From Streptomyces ficellus (GTDB taxonomy: Bacteria; Actinomycetota; Actinomycetes; Streptomycetales; Streptomycetaceae), in assembly GCF_030406405.1 (NCBI RefSeq), contig NZ_JAUEPL010000008.1, forward strand, positions 62,001 through 126,000: a DNA stretch of 64,000 nt, in the 5' to 3' direction. Shown here one piece after another: positions 1 through 7,573 of this stretch. The translations under genes and the position numbers were made by a program. The notes below the pieces were generated by a model, which did not search any database, was not told where the DNA came from, and saw only the letters and a list, made by a program, of their open reading frames with translations. Each line of letters starts with the position of its first letter. Position 1 is the stretch's first letter.

Positions 1-276
1 GGCATCCGCGTCGACACCCTGCGGACGGGCGACGCGTTCCGCTACCGGGCCGAGGACCCGGGCACCGGCTACGTCGAGCACGAGTACGACCACGTACTGG
101 TCGGCGACTACGAGGGCGACCCCCCGGCCGTCGACCCCGCCGAGGTCTCCGAGGTGGCCTGGCGGCCGCTGGAGGACGTCCTGCGCGAGCTGCGCGGGCC
201 GGGCGCAGCCGCGTTCACCCCGTGGTTCGTACAGGTCGCCGAAGAAACCCACAGGCTGTGCGGGGTGGCGCGCTAG
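1..276 (+). CDS. idi: Isopentenyl-diphosphate delta-isomerase (type I), C-terminal part
   Basis: Frame 1 is open from the window edge to TAG at 274-276, giving the last 91 residues of a Nudix-fold IPP isomerase. The enzyme interconverts IPP and DMAPP and so supplies the allylic starter for isoprenoids. Visible family features are the EHEYDHVLVG segment, whose paired Glu/His belong to the metal and catalytic site, the segment VDPAEVSEVAWRPLED, and the terminal FTPWF. The full protein is normally about 180-200 aa, so roughly half lies upstream. The next gene starts on the base after the stop codon, implying one transcript and a role in feeding the neighbouring isoprenoid-synthase-like enzyme. 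Streptomyces already make IPP and DMAPP by the MEP route, so a dedicated idi in a cluster usually marks specialised terpenoid supply. Confidence 0.9.
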   Translation, partial: GIRVDTLRTGDAFRYRAEDPGTGYVEHEYDHVLVGDYEGDPPAVDPAEVSEVAWRPLEDVLRELRGPGAAAFTPWFVQVAEETHRLCGVAR

Positions 277-1215
277 ATGCGGCACGCACTCCTCGGCGGG
301 CTACTGGAGCCCGCCCGCGTACCCGCCCTGGCCCTCCTGGCCCAGGGCCGGGCCAAGGGCGCCACCGGCCCCGCCTGGCAGGAGCCGCATACCTCGCTGG
401 CCGCCGACATCAAGGGCGCCAAGGTCTACCGCTCGCTCGCGCCGGCGTTCCGCGCGCTCGGCTACGATGACGCCGACCGAGTCCTGGTTGCACCGCTGTT
501 CCACCACCTGTGGGCGGTCGTCTACGAGGCGGACTGGGCGTACGAGGCCCACCAGCTCGCCGGAGCGCAGAAGCCCGGACGGCAGTGGCTGCAGCAGTTC
601 CGGCTGGTGCTTGAGGGGCTGGAACTGTTCGACGGCACGGTCCACGACCGGCTTGAGGAACTGGCCGACTACTTCGAGCTGGAGACCCGGCTCCTCGCCT
701 CCGCCGACACCTTCGACAAGGACGACCTGGCGCGTGCGGTCCGGCTGCGGTGTTCCGACCTCAAGGCGTTCCTGGGCGTGGCCGCCGCTCTGACGGGCCG
801 CCCCTGGGCGCGTGAACTGAGCACGCTGCTGTCCCCCTTGATGTCGTTCATCGATCTGGAGGACGACCTCAGGAGCACCGGTGAGGACGCCGCGGACGGC
901 TCCTTCAACACGTACAACTTCGCGGTCCGGCGCTGGGGCGAGTCCGAGGGCAGGAGCTGGCTGGACGAGATGGGCAGCACCCTGATGTACGAGACGGTGG
1001 GGGCTCTGTCCCAGGTGTCGCCGCGCACCCTCCAGGCGATGCGGGTGGTGCTGGGGCGGCCAGGCTCGGACCTCGCGGCCCGCCGGCTGCGGCTGGAGGC
1101 GAACCGGCCCCGCCGCATGGTCCTGAGCGGTCTCCAGCGCACGCTGCTCGACGGAACGCCCCGCCCCTTCGGACCGCACTGGCAATTCCTCGACACTTCT
1201 GGCGGTAACGCATGA
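277..1215 (+). CDS. Class I isoprenoid-synthase-like protein
   Basis: A 312-aa, mostly alpha-helical protein without signal peptide or membrane segments. Residues 189-204 read MSFIDLEDDLRSTGED and are followed by AADGSFNTYNF. This Asp/Glu-rich helix resembles the second metal-binding motif of class I isoprenoid synthases (polyprenyl, phytoene and terpene synthases), which coordinate Mg and diphosphate. The first motif is not a classical DDxxD; the best candidate is EADWAYEAH near residues 88-96. It starts directly after the idi stop codon and overlaps the next gene by ATGA, so it is translationally coupled on both sides. The likely substrate is a prenyl diphosphate supplied by the upstream isomerase. 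I cannot say whether it cyclises, condenses or transfers. A catalytically inactive homologue is possible. Confidence 0.6.
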   Translation: MRHALLGGLLEPARVPALALLAQGRAKGATGPAWQEPHTSLAADIKGAKVYRSLAPAFRALGYDDADRVLVAPLFHHLWAVVYEADWAYEAHQLAGAQKPGRQWLQQFRLVLEGLELFDGTVHDRLEELADYFELETRLLASADTFDKDDLARAVRLRCSDLKAFLGVAAALTGRPWARELSTLLSPLMSFIDLEDDLRSTGEDAADGSFNTYNFAVRRWGESEGRSWLDEMGSTLMYETVGALSQVSPRTLQAMRVVLGRPGSDLAARRLRLEANRPRRMVLSGLQRTLLDGTPRPFGPHWQFLDTSGGNA

Positions 1216-3005
1216 ACGACCAGCAAAGGCCCCGTACCCCGGACGCCGTCGTCCCGGTTGCCGCTGTTCCTGACGCCGCCCCGGCTTCCCGGGCGTTCGA
1301 CGGCACCTGGGACCTGGTGGCGGAGTTCCTCGCCCGGCAGGGCGTGGACACCGTGTTCGGCCTGCCCGGCGACGACGTGCTCGTCGTGTCCGCCTTCGAG
1401 CGCGCCGGAATCCGCCTGGTGTGGTGCCGCGACCAGCGGCTGGCCGTCCACATGGCATCCGGTTACGCCGTGACCTCCGGACGGACCGGCGTGTGCGTGG
1501 TGGGCAAGGGCCCCGCCGTCGCCAATGCCGTCGGCGGTCTGCTGGAGGCGGCGACCGGCTGCAGCCCCGTACTGCTGCTGGCGGGCGGGACCGCCGTCGA
1601 GTCCGAGGGCGCCCGCACCTTCCAGGACGCGCCCGCGCTCGCGCTCGCCGCCCCGGTGACGAAGTGGGCGGGGCGGGTCACGCACCCCGACCGCCTGCTG
1701 CCCGCGCTGCGCCGGGCGGCGGCCCTAGTGCGGGAGGCTCCGCGCGGACCGGTCTTCCTGGAGATACCCGACGGTTTCCTGGAGCAGCGGTTCGAGGTCG
1801 TGGAGCATCTGCTGGACTCCCGGCCGCCGCTGCCCGCCCGGTACACGGCTCCCGAGCCGCCCGCCGAGGTCTCCGGTGCGAAGCGGCCAGTGGTGCTCGC
1901 GGGCGGCGGACTGCGCGGGGCTCGGGTGCCGGGAGCCGCGGAACGGCTCGCCGAGGCACTGGGCGCCGCCCTGCTGGTGACCGCGAGCGGACGCGGCTCG
2001 GTCGCCGAGTCGCACCCCCTGTTCTGCGGGCTGGCCGGCCTCTACGCCCAGCCGCCGGTGCGGACCCTGCTCGACGACTGCGACCTCGTCGTGACGCTCG
2101 GATCCCGCCTGGAGGAGACGGCCACCGAGGGGCTGCCGCAGGGAGTGCCGGTCTGCCAGGTCAACGTCGACGCGGACGAGTTCTCGTACGACTGGCCGGG
2201 CCCGCTCGTCCACGGTGACGCGGCCGCCACCGCCCACCACTGGGCCGACGCGCTCGGCACCGGAGCGGCCGGCGCCGGCCGGGAGACCGGGCCCACGCGC
2301 CCGGCCGACGGCGGCTGGACGTGCCGGATCACGGCGGTCCGCCGTGACCTGGAGGCCTGGGCCGCGCTTCCCGCGCACCCCGAACTGCCCGACGACCAGG
2401 TCCGGGTGAAGGCCGTCGTGCGGGAGATCTCCCGCGCACTGCCCGAGCGGGCGGTGGTCGTCCACGAGAACGGCCTCATGGACATCTGGTCCTACCTGTA
2501 CCCGGTCCTGCGACTGCCCGCGGGAACGCGCAGCGTCGTACCGTCCGAGCAGACGACCCTCGGGTACGGGGCCGCCGCGGCGGCGGGGGCCAAACTGGCC
2601 GCACCCGAGGCGCCGGTCGTGGCGATCGTGGGCGACGGCGCCTTCGACCTTCTGCGGGTCGAACTGCCGACCCTGCTTCGGGAGCGGATCGGCCTCACGT
2701 ACGTCATCCTCGACAACGGCGGCTACGGCTGGCTCCAGCGCATGGTCGACAACCTCGACGGACCACCGCACCTGTTCACGGCCGACGACCCCGCCCGTCC
2801 CGAGTTCGACGGCGGTGTCCTGACGTGGACGGTGGCCAAGCCCGCCGACACGGCGGAGGCCCTGCGCGCGGCGATGTCGGCGGCGGCGGAGGGCCGGGTC
2901 GCCGTGGTGCGCGTGCGGTGCTCGGCGGACGACTGGCCGCCGGTCACCGGCGTCGCGTCCGACGAGGAGATCCGCGCCTGCGCGGCGCCCGCGGGTCCTC
3001 GGTGA
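1212..3005 (+). CDS. ThDP-dependent acetolactate synthase-family enzyme
   Basis: A 597-aa protein with the three-domain layout of acetolactate synthase-like enzymes: N-terminal PYR domain (about 35-210), central domain (about 225-370) and C-terminal PP domain (about 400-580). The ThDP/Mg motif begins GDGAFDLL at residue 474 and ends ILDNGGYGW. In most relatives the PYR domain carries a catalytic Glu in an H-E-Q context that activates the cofactor. Here the matching place reads CRDQRLAVH with Asp at residue 74, an unusual substitution. The first 30 or so residues are a low-complexity Ala/Pro/Val leader. The start overlaps the previous stop as ATGA, and the stop overlaps the exporter start as GTGA. 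The family makes acyloins or decarboxylates 2-oxo acids. The substrate here is unknown, but coupling with isoprenoid genes points to specialised metabolism rather than branched-chain amino acid synthesis. Confidence 0.8.
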   Translation: MNDQQRPRTPDAVVPVAAVPDAAPASRAFDGTWDLVAEFLARQGVDTVFGLPGDDVLVVSAFERAGIRLVWCRDQRLAVHMASGYAVTSGRTGVCVVGKGPAVANAVGGLLEAATGCSPVLLLAGGTAVESEGARTFQDAPALALAAPVTKWAGRVTHPDRLLPALRRAAALVREAPRGPVFLEIPDGFLEQRFEVVEHLLDSRPPLPARYTAPEPPAEVSGAKRPVVLAGGGLRGARVPGAAERLAEALGAALLVTASGRGSVAESHPLFCGLAGLYAQPPVRTLLDDCDLVVTLGSRLEETATEGLPQGVPVCQVNVDADEFSYDWPGPLVHGDAAATAHHWADALGTGAAGAGRETGPTRPADGGWTCRITAVRRDLEAWAALPAHPELPDDQVRVKAVVREISRALPERAVVVHENGLMDIWSYLYPVLRLPAGTRSVVPSEQTTLGYGAAAAAGAKLAAPEAPVVAIVGDGAFDLLRVELPTLLRERIGLTYVILDNGGYGWLQRMVDNLDGPPHLFTADDPARPEFDGGVLTWTVAKPADTAEALRAAMSAAAEGRVAVVRVRCSADDWPPVTGVASDEEIRACAAPAGPR

Positions 3006-4894
3006 AGCGGGCGGCCGAGCCCGGCCCGGGGCTGCGCACCCTGTGGGCGCTGACCTGGGAGCGGGGCAATGGCCGGCGCCGCCTGGTCGTGCTCGGCTGC
3101 CTGACCTCGCTGCTCGCCCCGGTCTTCCCGCTGCTGCAGCCGCTGATCGTACGGGACATCGTGGAGGGCGCGGGGGCGGAGCGGGCGCTGCTCGCCCCGG
3201 TGCTGCTGCTGGCCGCGGTCACCCTGAGCGAGGCGGTCTTCACCGGCGTACAGGTCTACCTCCTCAAGCGGCTCGCGGAGAGCACCGTCGTCGACACCCG
3301 GCAGGCGCTGATCAGGCGGCTGCTGCGACTGCCCGTCGTGGAATACGACCGCCGTCGGCTCGGCGACCTGATCTCGAGGCTCAGCACCGACACGTCGCTG
3401 CTGCGCTCGGTGATCAGCAACGGCGTCTTCGACATCATTTCGGCCGTCCTGCTGGGCGCGGGATCCGTCGTCGTGCTGGCGTTCATCGACCCCCTGCTGC
3501 TGGCCGTCACGCTGTCCTCGGTGCTGCTGGCCGCCGTCGCCCTGTGGGCGCTGATGTCGTCCCTGCGCCGCATCAGCCGCACCGCCCAGGAACACGTCGG
3601 CCGGATGACCGCGGAGTTCGAGCGGGCCCTGCACGGCGTACGGACCATCCGGGTCTTCGATGCGACCGAGCGGGAGTACGCGCGGGTGGCGAGCCGTGCC
3701 GACGACGCCTACCGGGCCGGGCTCCAGCTGTCCCGGCGCGAGGCGGTCGTCCAGCCGGCCGTCACCACCTCGATCCAGATCGCCATCTTCATGGTGCTGC
3801 TCGTCGGCGGCTACCGGGTCTCCGAGGGCAGCATGGCCCTGGGCGACCTGGTCGCCTTCCTGCTCTACCTGTTCAGCGTGGTGCTGCCGCTCAACCAGGC
3901 GTCCCGGGCGATCACCACGGTGCAGGTCGGGCTGGCCGCCATCGACCGCTCGGCGGAGGTGCTGAGCATCCCGACGGAGCAGGAGGCGGCGGAAGCCGCC
4001 CGCGCGGCGGAAAACGCATCGGAAGCGCGAGCCGCCCTTGCCGGCGGGAGGTTACGGACCGCGCCCGCGGTGATTACCGACGATCCCGGCCCCCACCCCC
4101 TGGTGGAGTTCCGTGACGTCGGCTTCCGCTACTTCGGCGGCCCGCCCGTACTGAGCGGAACCAGCTTCACGGTGCCCCGGGGTTCGCGCACGGCCGTCGT
4201 GGGTCCGTCCGGCGGCGGCAAGTCCACGATCCTGGCGCTGATCGCCCGCTTCTACGAACCCGGCAGCGGAACGATCCGGGTGGACGGGCAGGACATCAGG
4301 GAGATGTCGCACGAGAGCCTGCGCGCCCGGCTCTCCATGGTCGAGCAGGACGCTCCCGTCTTCGCGGGTTCGCTGCGCGAGAACCTGCGACTGGGCGCTC
4401 CCGACGCCTCCGAGGACGCGCTGCGCTCGGCGTTGCGGGACGTTGAACTCGGAGCTCTGCTCGACCACCCCGACGGCCTGGACCGGGACCTCGGCGACGC
4501 GGGCGTCGTACTGTCCGGCGGCCAGCGCCAGCGTCTGGCGTGGGCGCGGGCACTGCTGCACGACCACGAACTGCTGCTGCTGGACGAGCCGACGTCGAGC
4601 GTCGACGCGGAGACCGAGTGGAGCCTCCAGCGGCTGCTCAGCTCCTGCGGCATCGGAACCACCACGGTCATGGTCGCCCACCGGCTGGCGACCGTCGTGG
4701 ACAGCGACCAGATCATCGTGCTCGACGGCGGCGGCGTCGCGGCCGTCGGCACCCACGAGTCGCTGCTGCGCGACAGTCCGCTCTACCGGACTCTCGCCGC
4801 CTACCAGGGCCTCGTCGACGACCGCACCGACCCGGTCAGGGGCCTCGCGGCCGAACCGCCGAGCAGAGCGGGCGCCCAGGGCGCCTACGGATAA
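3002..4894 (+). CDS. ABC exporter, fused membrane and ATPase domains
   Basis: A 630-aa half-transporter: about six membrane helices (about 25-320), then an ATPase domain (about 365-600) that would work as a homodimer. Seen are Walker A GPSGGGKST at 401-409, a Q-loop VEQD, signature LSGGQ at 504-508, Walker B LLLLDEP with D528/E529 and the switch His560. I chose GTG at 3002, which overlaps the preceding stop (GTGA), because the open frame upstream lies inside the ThDP gene. A TTA leucine codon sits at 4052-4054 (residue 351) in the Ala-rich linker between domains. TTA is very rare in Streptomyces and needs the bldA tRNA. Context suggests export of the cluster product, with the secreted acylase immediately downstream acting outside the cell. 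Confidence 0.88.
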   Translation: MKRAAEPGPGLRTLWALTWERGNGRRRLVVLGCLTSLLAPVFPLLQPLIVRDIVEGAGAERALLAPVLLLAAVTLSEAVFTGVQVYLLKRLAESTVVDTRQALIRRLLRLPVVEYDRRRLGDLISRLSTDTSLLRSVISNGVFDIISAVLLGAGSVVVLAFIDPLLLAVTLSSVLLAAVALWALMSSLRRISRTAQEHVGRMTAEFERALHGVRTIRVFDATEREYARVASRADDAYRAGLQLSRREAVVQPAVTTSIQIAIFMVLLVGGYRVSEGSMALGDLVAFLLYLFSVVLPLNQASRAITTVQVGLAAIDRSAEVLSIPTEQEAAEAARAAENASEARAALAGGRLRTAPAVITDDPGPHPLVEFRDVGFRYFGGPPVLSGTSFTVPRGSRTAVVGPSGGGKSTILALIARFYEPGSGTIRVDGQDIREMSHESLRARLSMVEQDAPVFAGSLRENLRLGAPDASEDALRSALRDVELGALLDHPDGLDRDLGDAGVVLSGGQRQRLAWARALLHDHELLLLDEPTSSVDAETEWSLQRLLSSCGIGTTTVMVAHRLATVVDSDQIIVLDGGGVAAVGTHESLLRDSPLYRTLAAYQGLVDDRTDPVRGLAAEPPSRAGAQGAYG

Positions 4895-4895
4895 G

Positions 4896-4922
4896 GCCCG
4901 TACGCGCGAGGCGCGTACGGGC
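4896..4922 (+). terminator. Perfect 12-bp hairpin after the ABC exporter gene
   Basis: GCCCGTACGCGC (4896-4907), loop GAG, then the exact reverse complement at 4911-4922. It begins one base after the exporter stop codon and ends 24 bases before the acylase start. No T-run follows. It could be a partial terminator or an RNA-stability element that lowers downstream expression within one operon. Confidence 0.6.
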
Positions 4923-4945
4923 GGAGAAAGACTCATGGGGGAGAG

Positions 4946-7411
4946 ATGAAGTACACCAACCGGCATGCCCAGCTGTTCCGTTGGGCCGCCCTGCTGGTGA
5001 CCTGCGGACTCGCGGCGGGCACGCTGCCCGCCGCCGCGGCTGGAACCGCCGACACGACCGTGCGGGCCGAAGCCGCCGGGGGGCCGGCCGCCACGATCCG
5101 CTACACCGAGTACGGAGTGCCGCACATCAAGGCGGACGACTTCACCGGCCTCGGCTACGGCTACGGCTACGCGGTCGCGAAGGACAACATCTGCGTGCTC
5201 GCGGACACCTACCTCACGGTGGCCGCGCAGCGTTCGCTGCACCGCGGAGCCGAGGGACCGACCAACGCGTACGGCCCGGCCCGCTCCAACCTCCACAGCG
5301 ACCTCTACTTCCAGCAGGTCAACGACTCCAAGGTGGTGGAGAAGGCGCTCGCTGAGCCGGCCCCGGTCGGACCGCGGGCCGAGGTGCGGGACATCGTGCG
5401 CGGCTACGTCGGCGGCTACAACCGGTACCTCGCGGAGACCGGACCGAACGGCGTCACCGACCCGTCCTGCAAGGGCGCCCCCTGGCTGCGGCCCATCAAG
5501 GAGATCGACGTCTACCGCCAGTTCCACGCGCTGAGCACCTCGGGCGGCGCCGGCCGGGTCATTGACGCGATCGTCTCCGCGGCCCCGCCGGCGTCCGCGG
5601 CGCCCTCCACCGGCACCGCACGGCGCACCCCGGTGCTCAGAGACCGCGCGGCGACTGTGCGGTCGGTGACCGAGGCGCTCGGCGGCGAAGGCATGGGCAG
5701 CAACGCGTTCGCTGTCGGCACCCGGTACACCGAGAACGGCCGCGGCCTGCTGCTGAGCAACCCGCACTTCGCCTGGACGGGCGCGATGCGGCTGTGGGAG
5801 GTCCAGCTGACCGTCCCGGGCAAACTGAACGCGTCCGGCGGGGGACTGCCGGGGGTGCCGCTGATCCGTTCGGGCCACACTCAGAACGTCGCCTGGAGTC
5901 ACACCGTCTCCGCCGCCGTACCGCTGGGGCTCTACCAGCTCAAGCCGGTTCCGGGCGACCCGACGAGCCACCTCGTCGACGGCAGGCCGGAGCGGATGAC
6001 CTCGCGCATGGTCGCCGTCCGGGTGCGCGCCGCCGACGGCACGCTCTCCACCGTCGAGCGGACGCTGTGGTCCACGCGGTACGGCCCGGTGCTGGGCGCC
6101 GCCTTCGGGCTGCCCACCGGCTGGACGGCGGACGCGGCGTACGCCCTGCGGGACGGCAACACCGGCAATCTGCGCGGCCTGAACACCTGGTTCGACCTCA
6201 ACAGGGCCCAGAGCACCAAGGACGTGCAGGACGCTCTCGTCCGCACCCAGGGCATACCGTGGGTCAACACGGTGGCCGCCGACAGGGGCGGCCGGACCCT
6301 CTTCTCCGGAGTGCAGGTCGCCCCGCACCTCACCGACGAACTCGCGGCCCGCTGCAACACCGAGCTCGGCCGGGCGATCTTCCAGGACACCGGGCTCTCC
6401 GTCCTGGACGGCGCCCAGACCGGCTGCGCCTGGGGGAACAGCGCCGACGCGGTCGTACCCGGTCTGCTCGGCCCCGGAAAGCTGCCCGCGCACTACCGCG
6501 ACGACTACGCGTCCAACTCCAACGACAGCGCCTGGCTGTCCAACCTGCAGGCCCCGCTGACCGGTTACCCGCGCGTCGTCGGCAGCGTCGGTACGGAACG
6601 CACCCCCCGCACCCGGATGACCCTCACCGCCCTTCAGGAGCGCATCGCCGGCACCGACGGTCTGACCGGGAAGGGGTTCACCCGCCGCAACATGCAGGAT
6701 CTGCTGTTCGCCGACCGCAGCAAGATTGCGGAACTGGCGGCCACCGACACGGCACGGATGTGCGCCGCGCTCCCCGGCGGCAAGGCCCCGGCCGCCGGCG
6801 GCCCCGTCGAGGTACAACCGGCCTGCCGGGCGCTGGCCGAGTGGGACAGGCGGTTCACCCCCAACAGCCGTGGGGCGCTGCTCTTCAGCCGCTTCTGGAC
6901 CAAGCTGCTGGGGCGCGGCGCGGCGCCGTGGCGCACCCCCTTCGACCGGAACGACCCGGTGAACACCCCCCGGGACCTCGACACCGCCCACCCCGCGGTG
7001 GCGGCGGCCCTCGGCGACGCCGTCGCGGAGCTGAACCGGCTCGGCATCGCGCCCGACGCACCGCTGGGCGAGCACCAGTACGTGGTGCGCGGCGGACGCA
7101 AACTGCCCACGCACGGCGGCCCCAACGCACTGGGCCTGATCAACGTCCAGGGCCACAAGTGGGAGGAGGGCAAGGGGTACGGGGGCGTCGACTACGGCGC
7201 GAGCCTGATCCAGGTCGTCTCGTTCACCGAAGGTGAGTGCCCGGACGTCGCACGGCTGCTCGCGTCCTCGCAGTCGGGCGATCCGACCTCGCCCCACTAC
7301 GCCGACCAGACCGAGCTGTACGCCAAGGGGCAGCTCACCAAGGGCCGGTTCTGCGAGAGCGAGATAGCCGCGTCCCCGCAACTGCGCACCGTGGAACTGC
7401 GCGCACCCTGA
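4946..7411 (+). CDS. Secreted penicillin acylase-family Ntn hydrolase
   Basis: An 821-aa precursor with a Sec-type signal peptide (hydrophobic core about 12-24, then Ala-rich to about 32). The mature start has IRYTEYGVPHIKADDF, typical of the aculeacin acylase/PvdQ branch. Family members self-cleave before a Ser, which becomes the nucleophile at the beta-chain N-terminus. The matching motif here is GSNAFAVG with Ser at residue 252. These enzymes hydrolyse amide bonds of acylated antibiotics, lipopeptides or N-acyl homoserine lactones outside the cytoplasm. A GGGGAGAG ribosome-binding stretch directly precedes ATG 4946. Following an exporter in the same direction, it may mature or activate an exported acylated product or protect the producer. 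Substrate specificity cannot be read from sequence. Confidence 0.88.
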   Translation: MKYTNRHAQLFRWAALLVTCGLAAGTLPAAAAGTADTTVRAEAAGGPAATIRYTEYGVPHIKADDFTGLGYGYGYAVAKDNICVLADTYLTVAAQRSLHRGAEGPTNAYGPARSNLHSDLYFQQVNDSKVVEKALAEPAPVGPRAEVRDIVRGYVGGYNRYLAETGPNGVTDPSCKGAPWLRPIKEIDVYRQFHALSTSGGAGRVIDAIVSAAPPASAAPSTGTARRTPVLRDRAATVRSVTEALGGEGMGSNAFAVGTRYTENGRGLLLSNPHFAWTGAMRLWEVQLTVPGKLNASGGGLPGVPLIRSGHTQNVAWSHTVSAAVPLGLYQLKPVPGDPTSHLVDGRPERMTSRMVAVRVRAADGTLSTVERTLWSTRYGPVLGAAFGLPTGWTADAAYALRDGNTGNLRGLNTWFDLNRAQSTKDVQDALVRTQGIPWVNTVAADRGGRTLFSGVQVAPHLTDELAARCNTELGRAIFQDTGLSVLDGAQTGCAWGNSADAVVPGLLGPGKLPAHYRDDYASNSNDSAWLSNLQAPLTGYPRVVGSVGTERTPRTRMTLTALQERIAGTDGLTGKGFTRRNMQDLLFADRSKIAELAATDTARMCAALPGGKAPAAGGPVEVQPACRALAEWDRRFTPNSRGALLFSRFWTKLLGRGAAPWRTPFDRNDPVNTPRDLDTAHPAVAAALGDAVAELNRLGIAPDAPLGEHQYVVRGGRKLPTHGGPNALGLINVQGHKWEEGKGYGGVDYGASLIQVVSFTEGECPDVARLLASSQSGDPTSPHYADQTELYAKGQLTKGRFCESEIAASPQLRTVELRAP

Positions 7412-7469
7412 ACCCGGTGAACCACGTTCCCGAGCAGGACGTTGAAGAATCCGATTCGACAGAGATCGT

Positions 7470-7507
7470 CCGACGGGAAACGTCCGACGGAGAGCGCCCG
7501 ACGGGAA
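7470..7507. repeat. Three direct repeats of CCGACGG(G/A)(A/G)A, 14-bp period
   Basis: Copies of a decamer begin at 7470, 7484 and 7498: CCGACGGGAA, CCGACGGAGA, CCGACGGGAA. They lie in the noncoding gap after the acylase gene, just before the terminator hairpin. Function is unknown. Confidence 0.6.
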
Positions 7508-7512
7508 TCGGA

Positions 7513-7549
7513 GGCGGCGGTGCCCGGAGCTGATGCGGGCGCCGCCGCC
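7513..7549. terminator. Bidirectional terminator hairpin between acylase and DUF418 genes
   Basis: A 14-bp stem, GGCGGCGGTGCCCG (7513-7526) with CGGGCGCCGCCGCC (7536-7549). It has one G-T pair and a 9-base loop, and lies between convergent genes. Confidence 0.75.
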
Positions 7550-7573
7550 CCCTTTCCCGGATCGAGCGGGCAC

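Noticed and set aside
4052..7573. 1173-residue open frame on the minus strand across the exporter and acylase genes
   Set aside because: It is a shadow of plus-strand genes with clear families; its product is Gly/Arg/Val-rich with no motifs. GC-rich DNA often leaves long antisense frames open.
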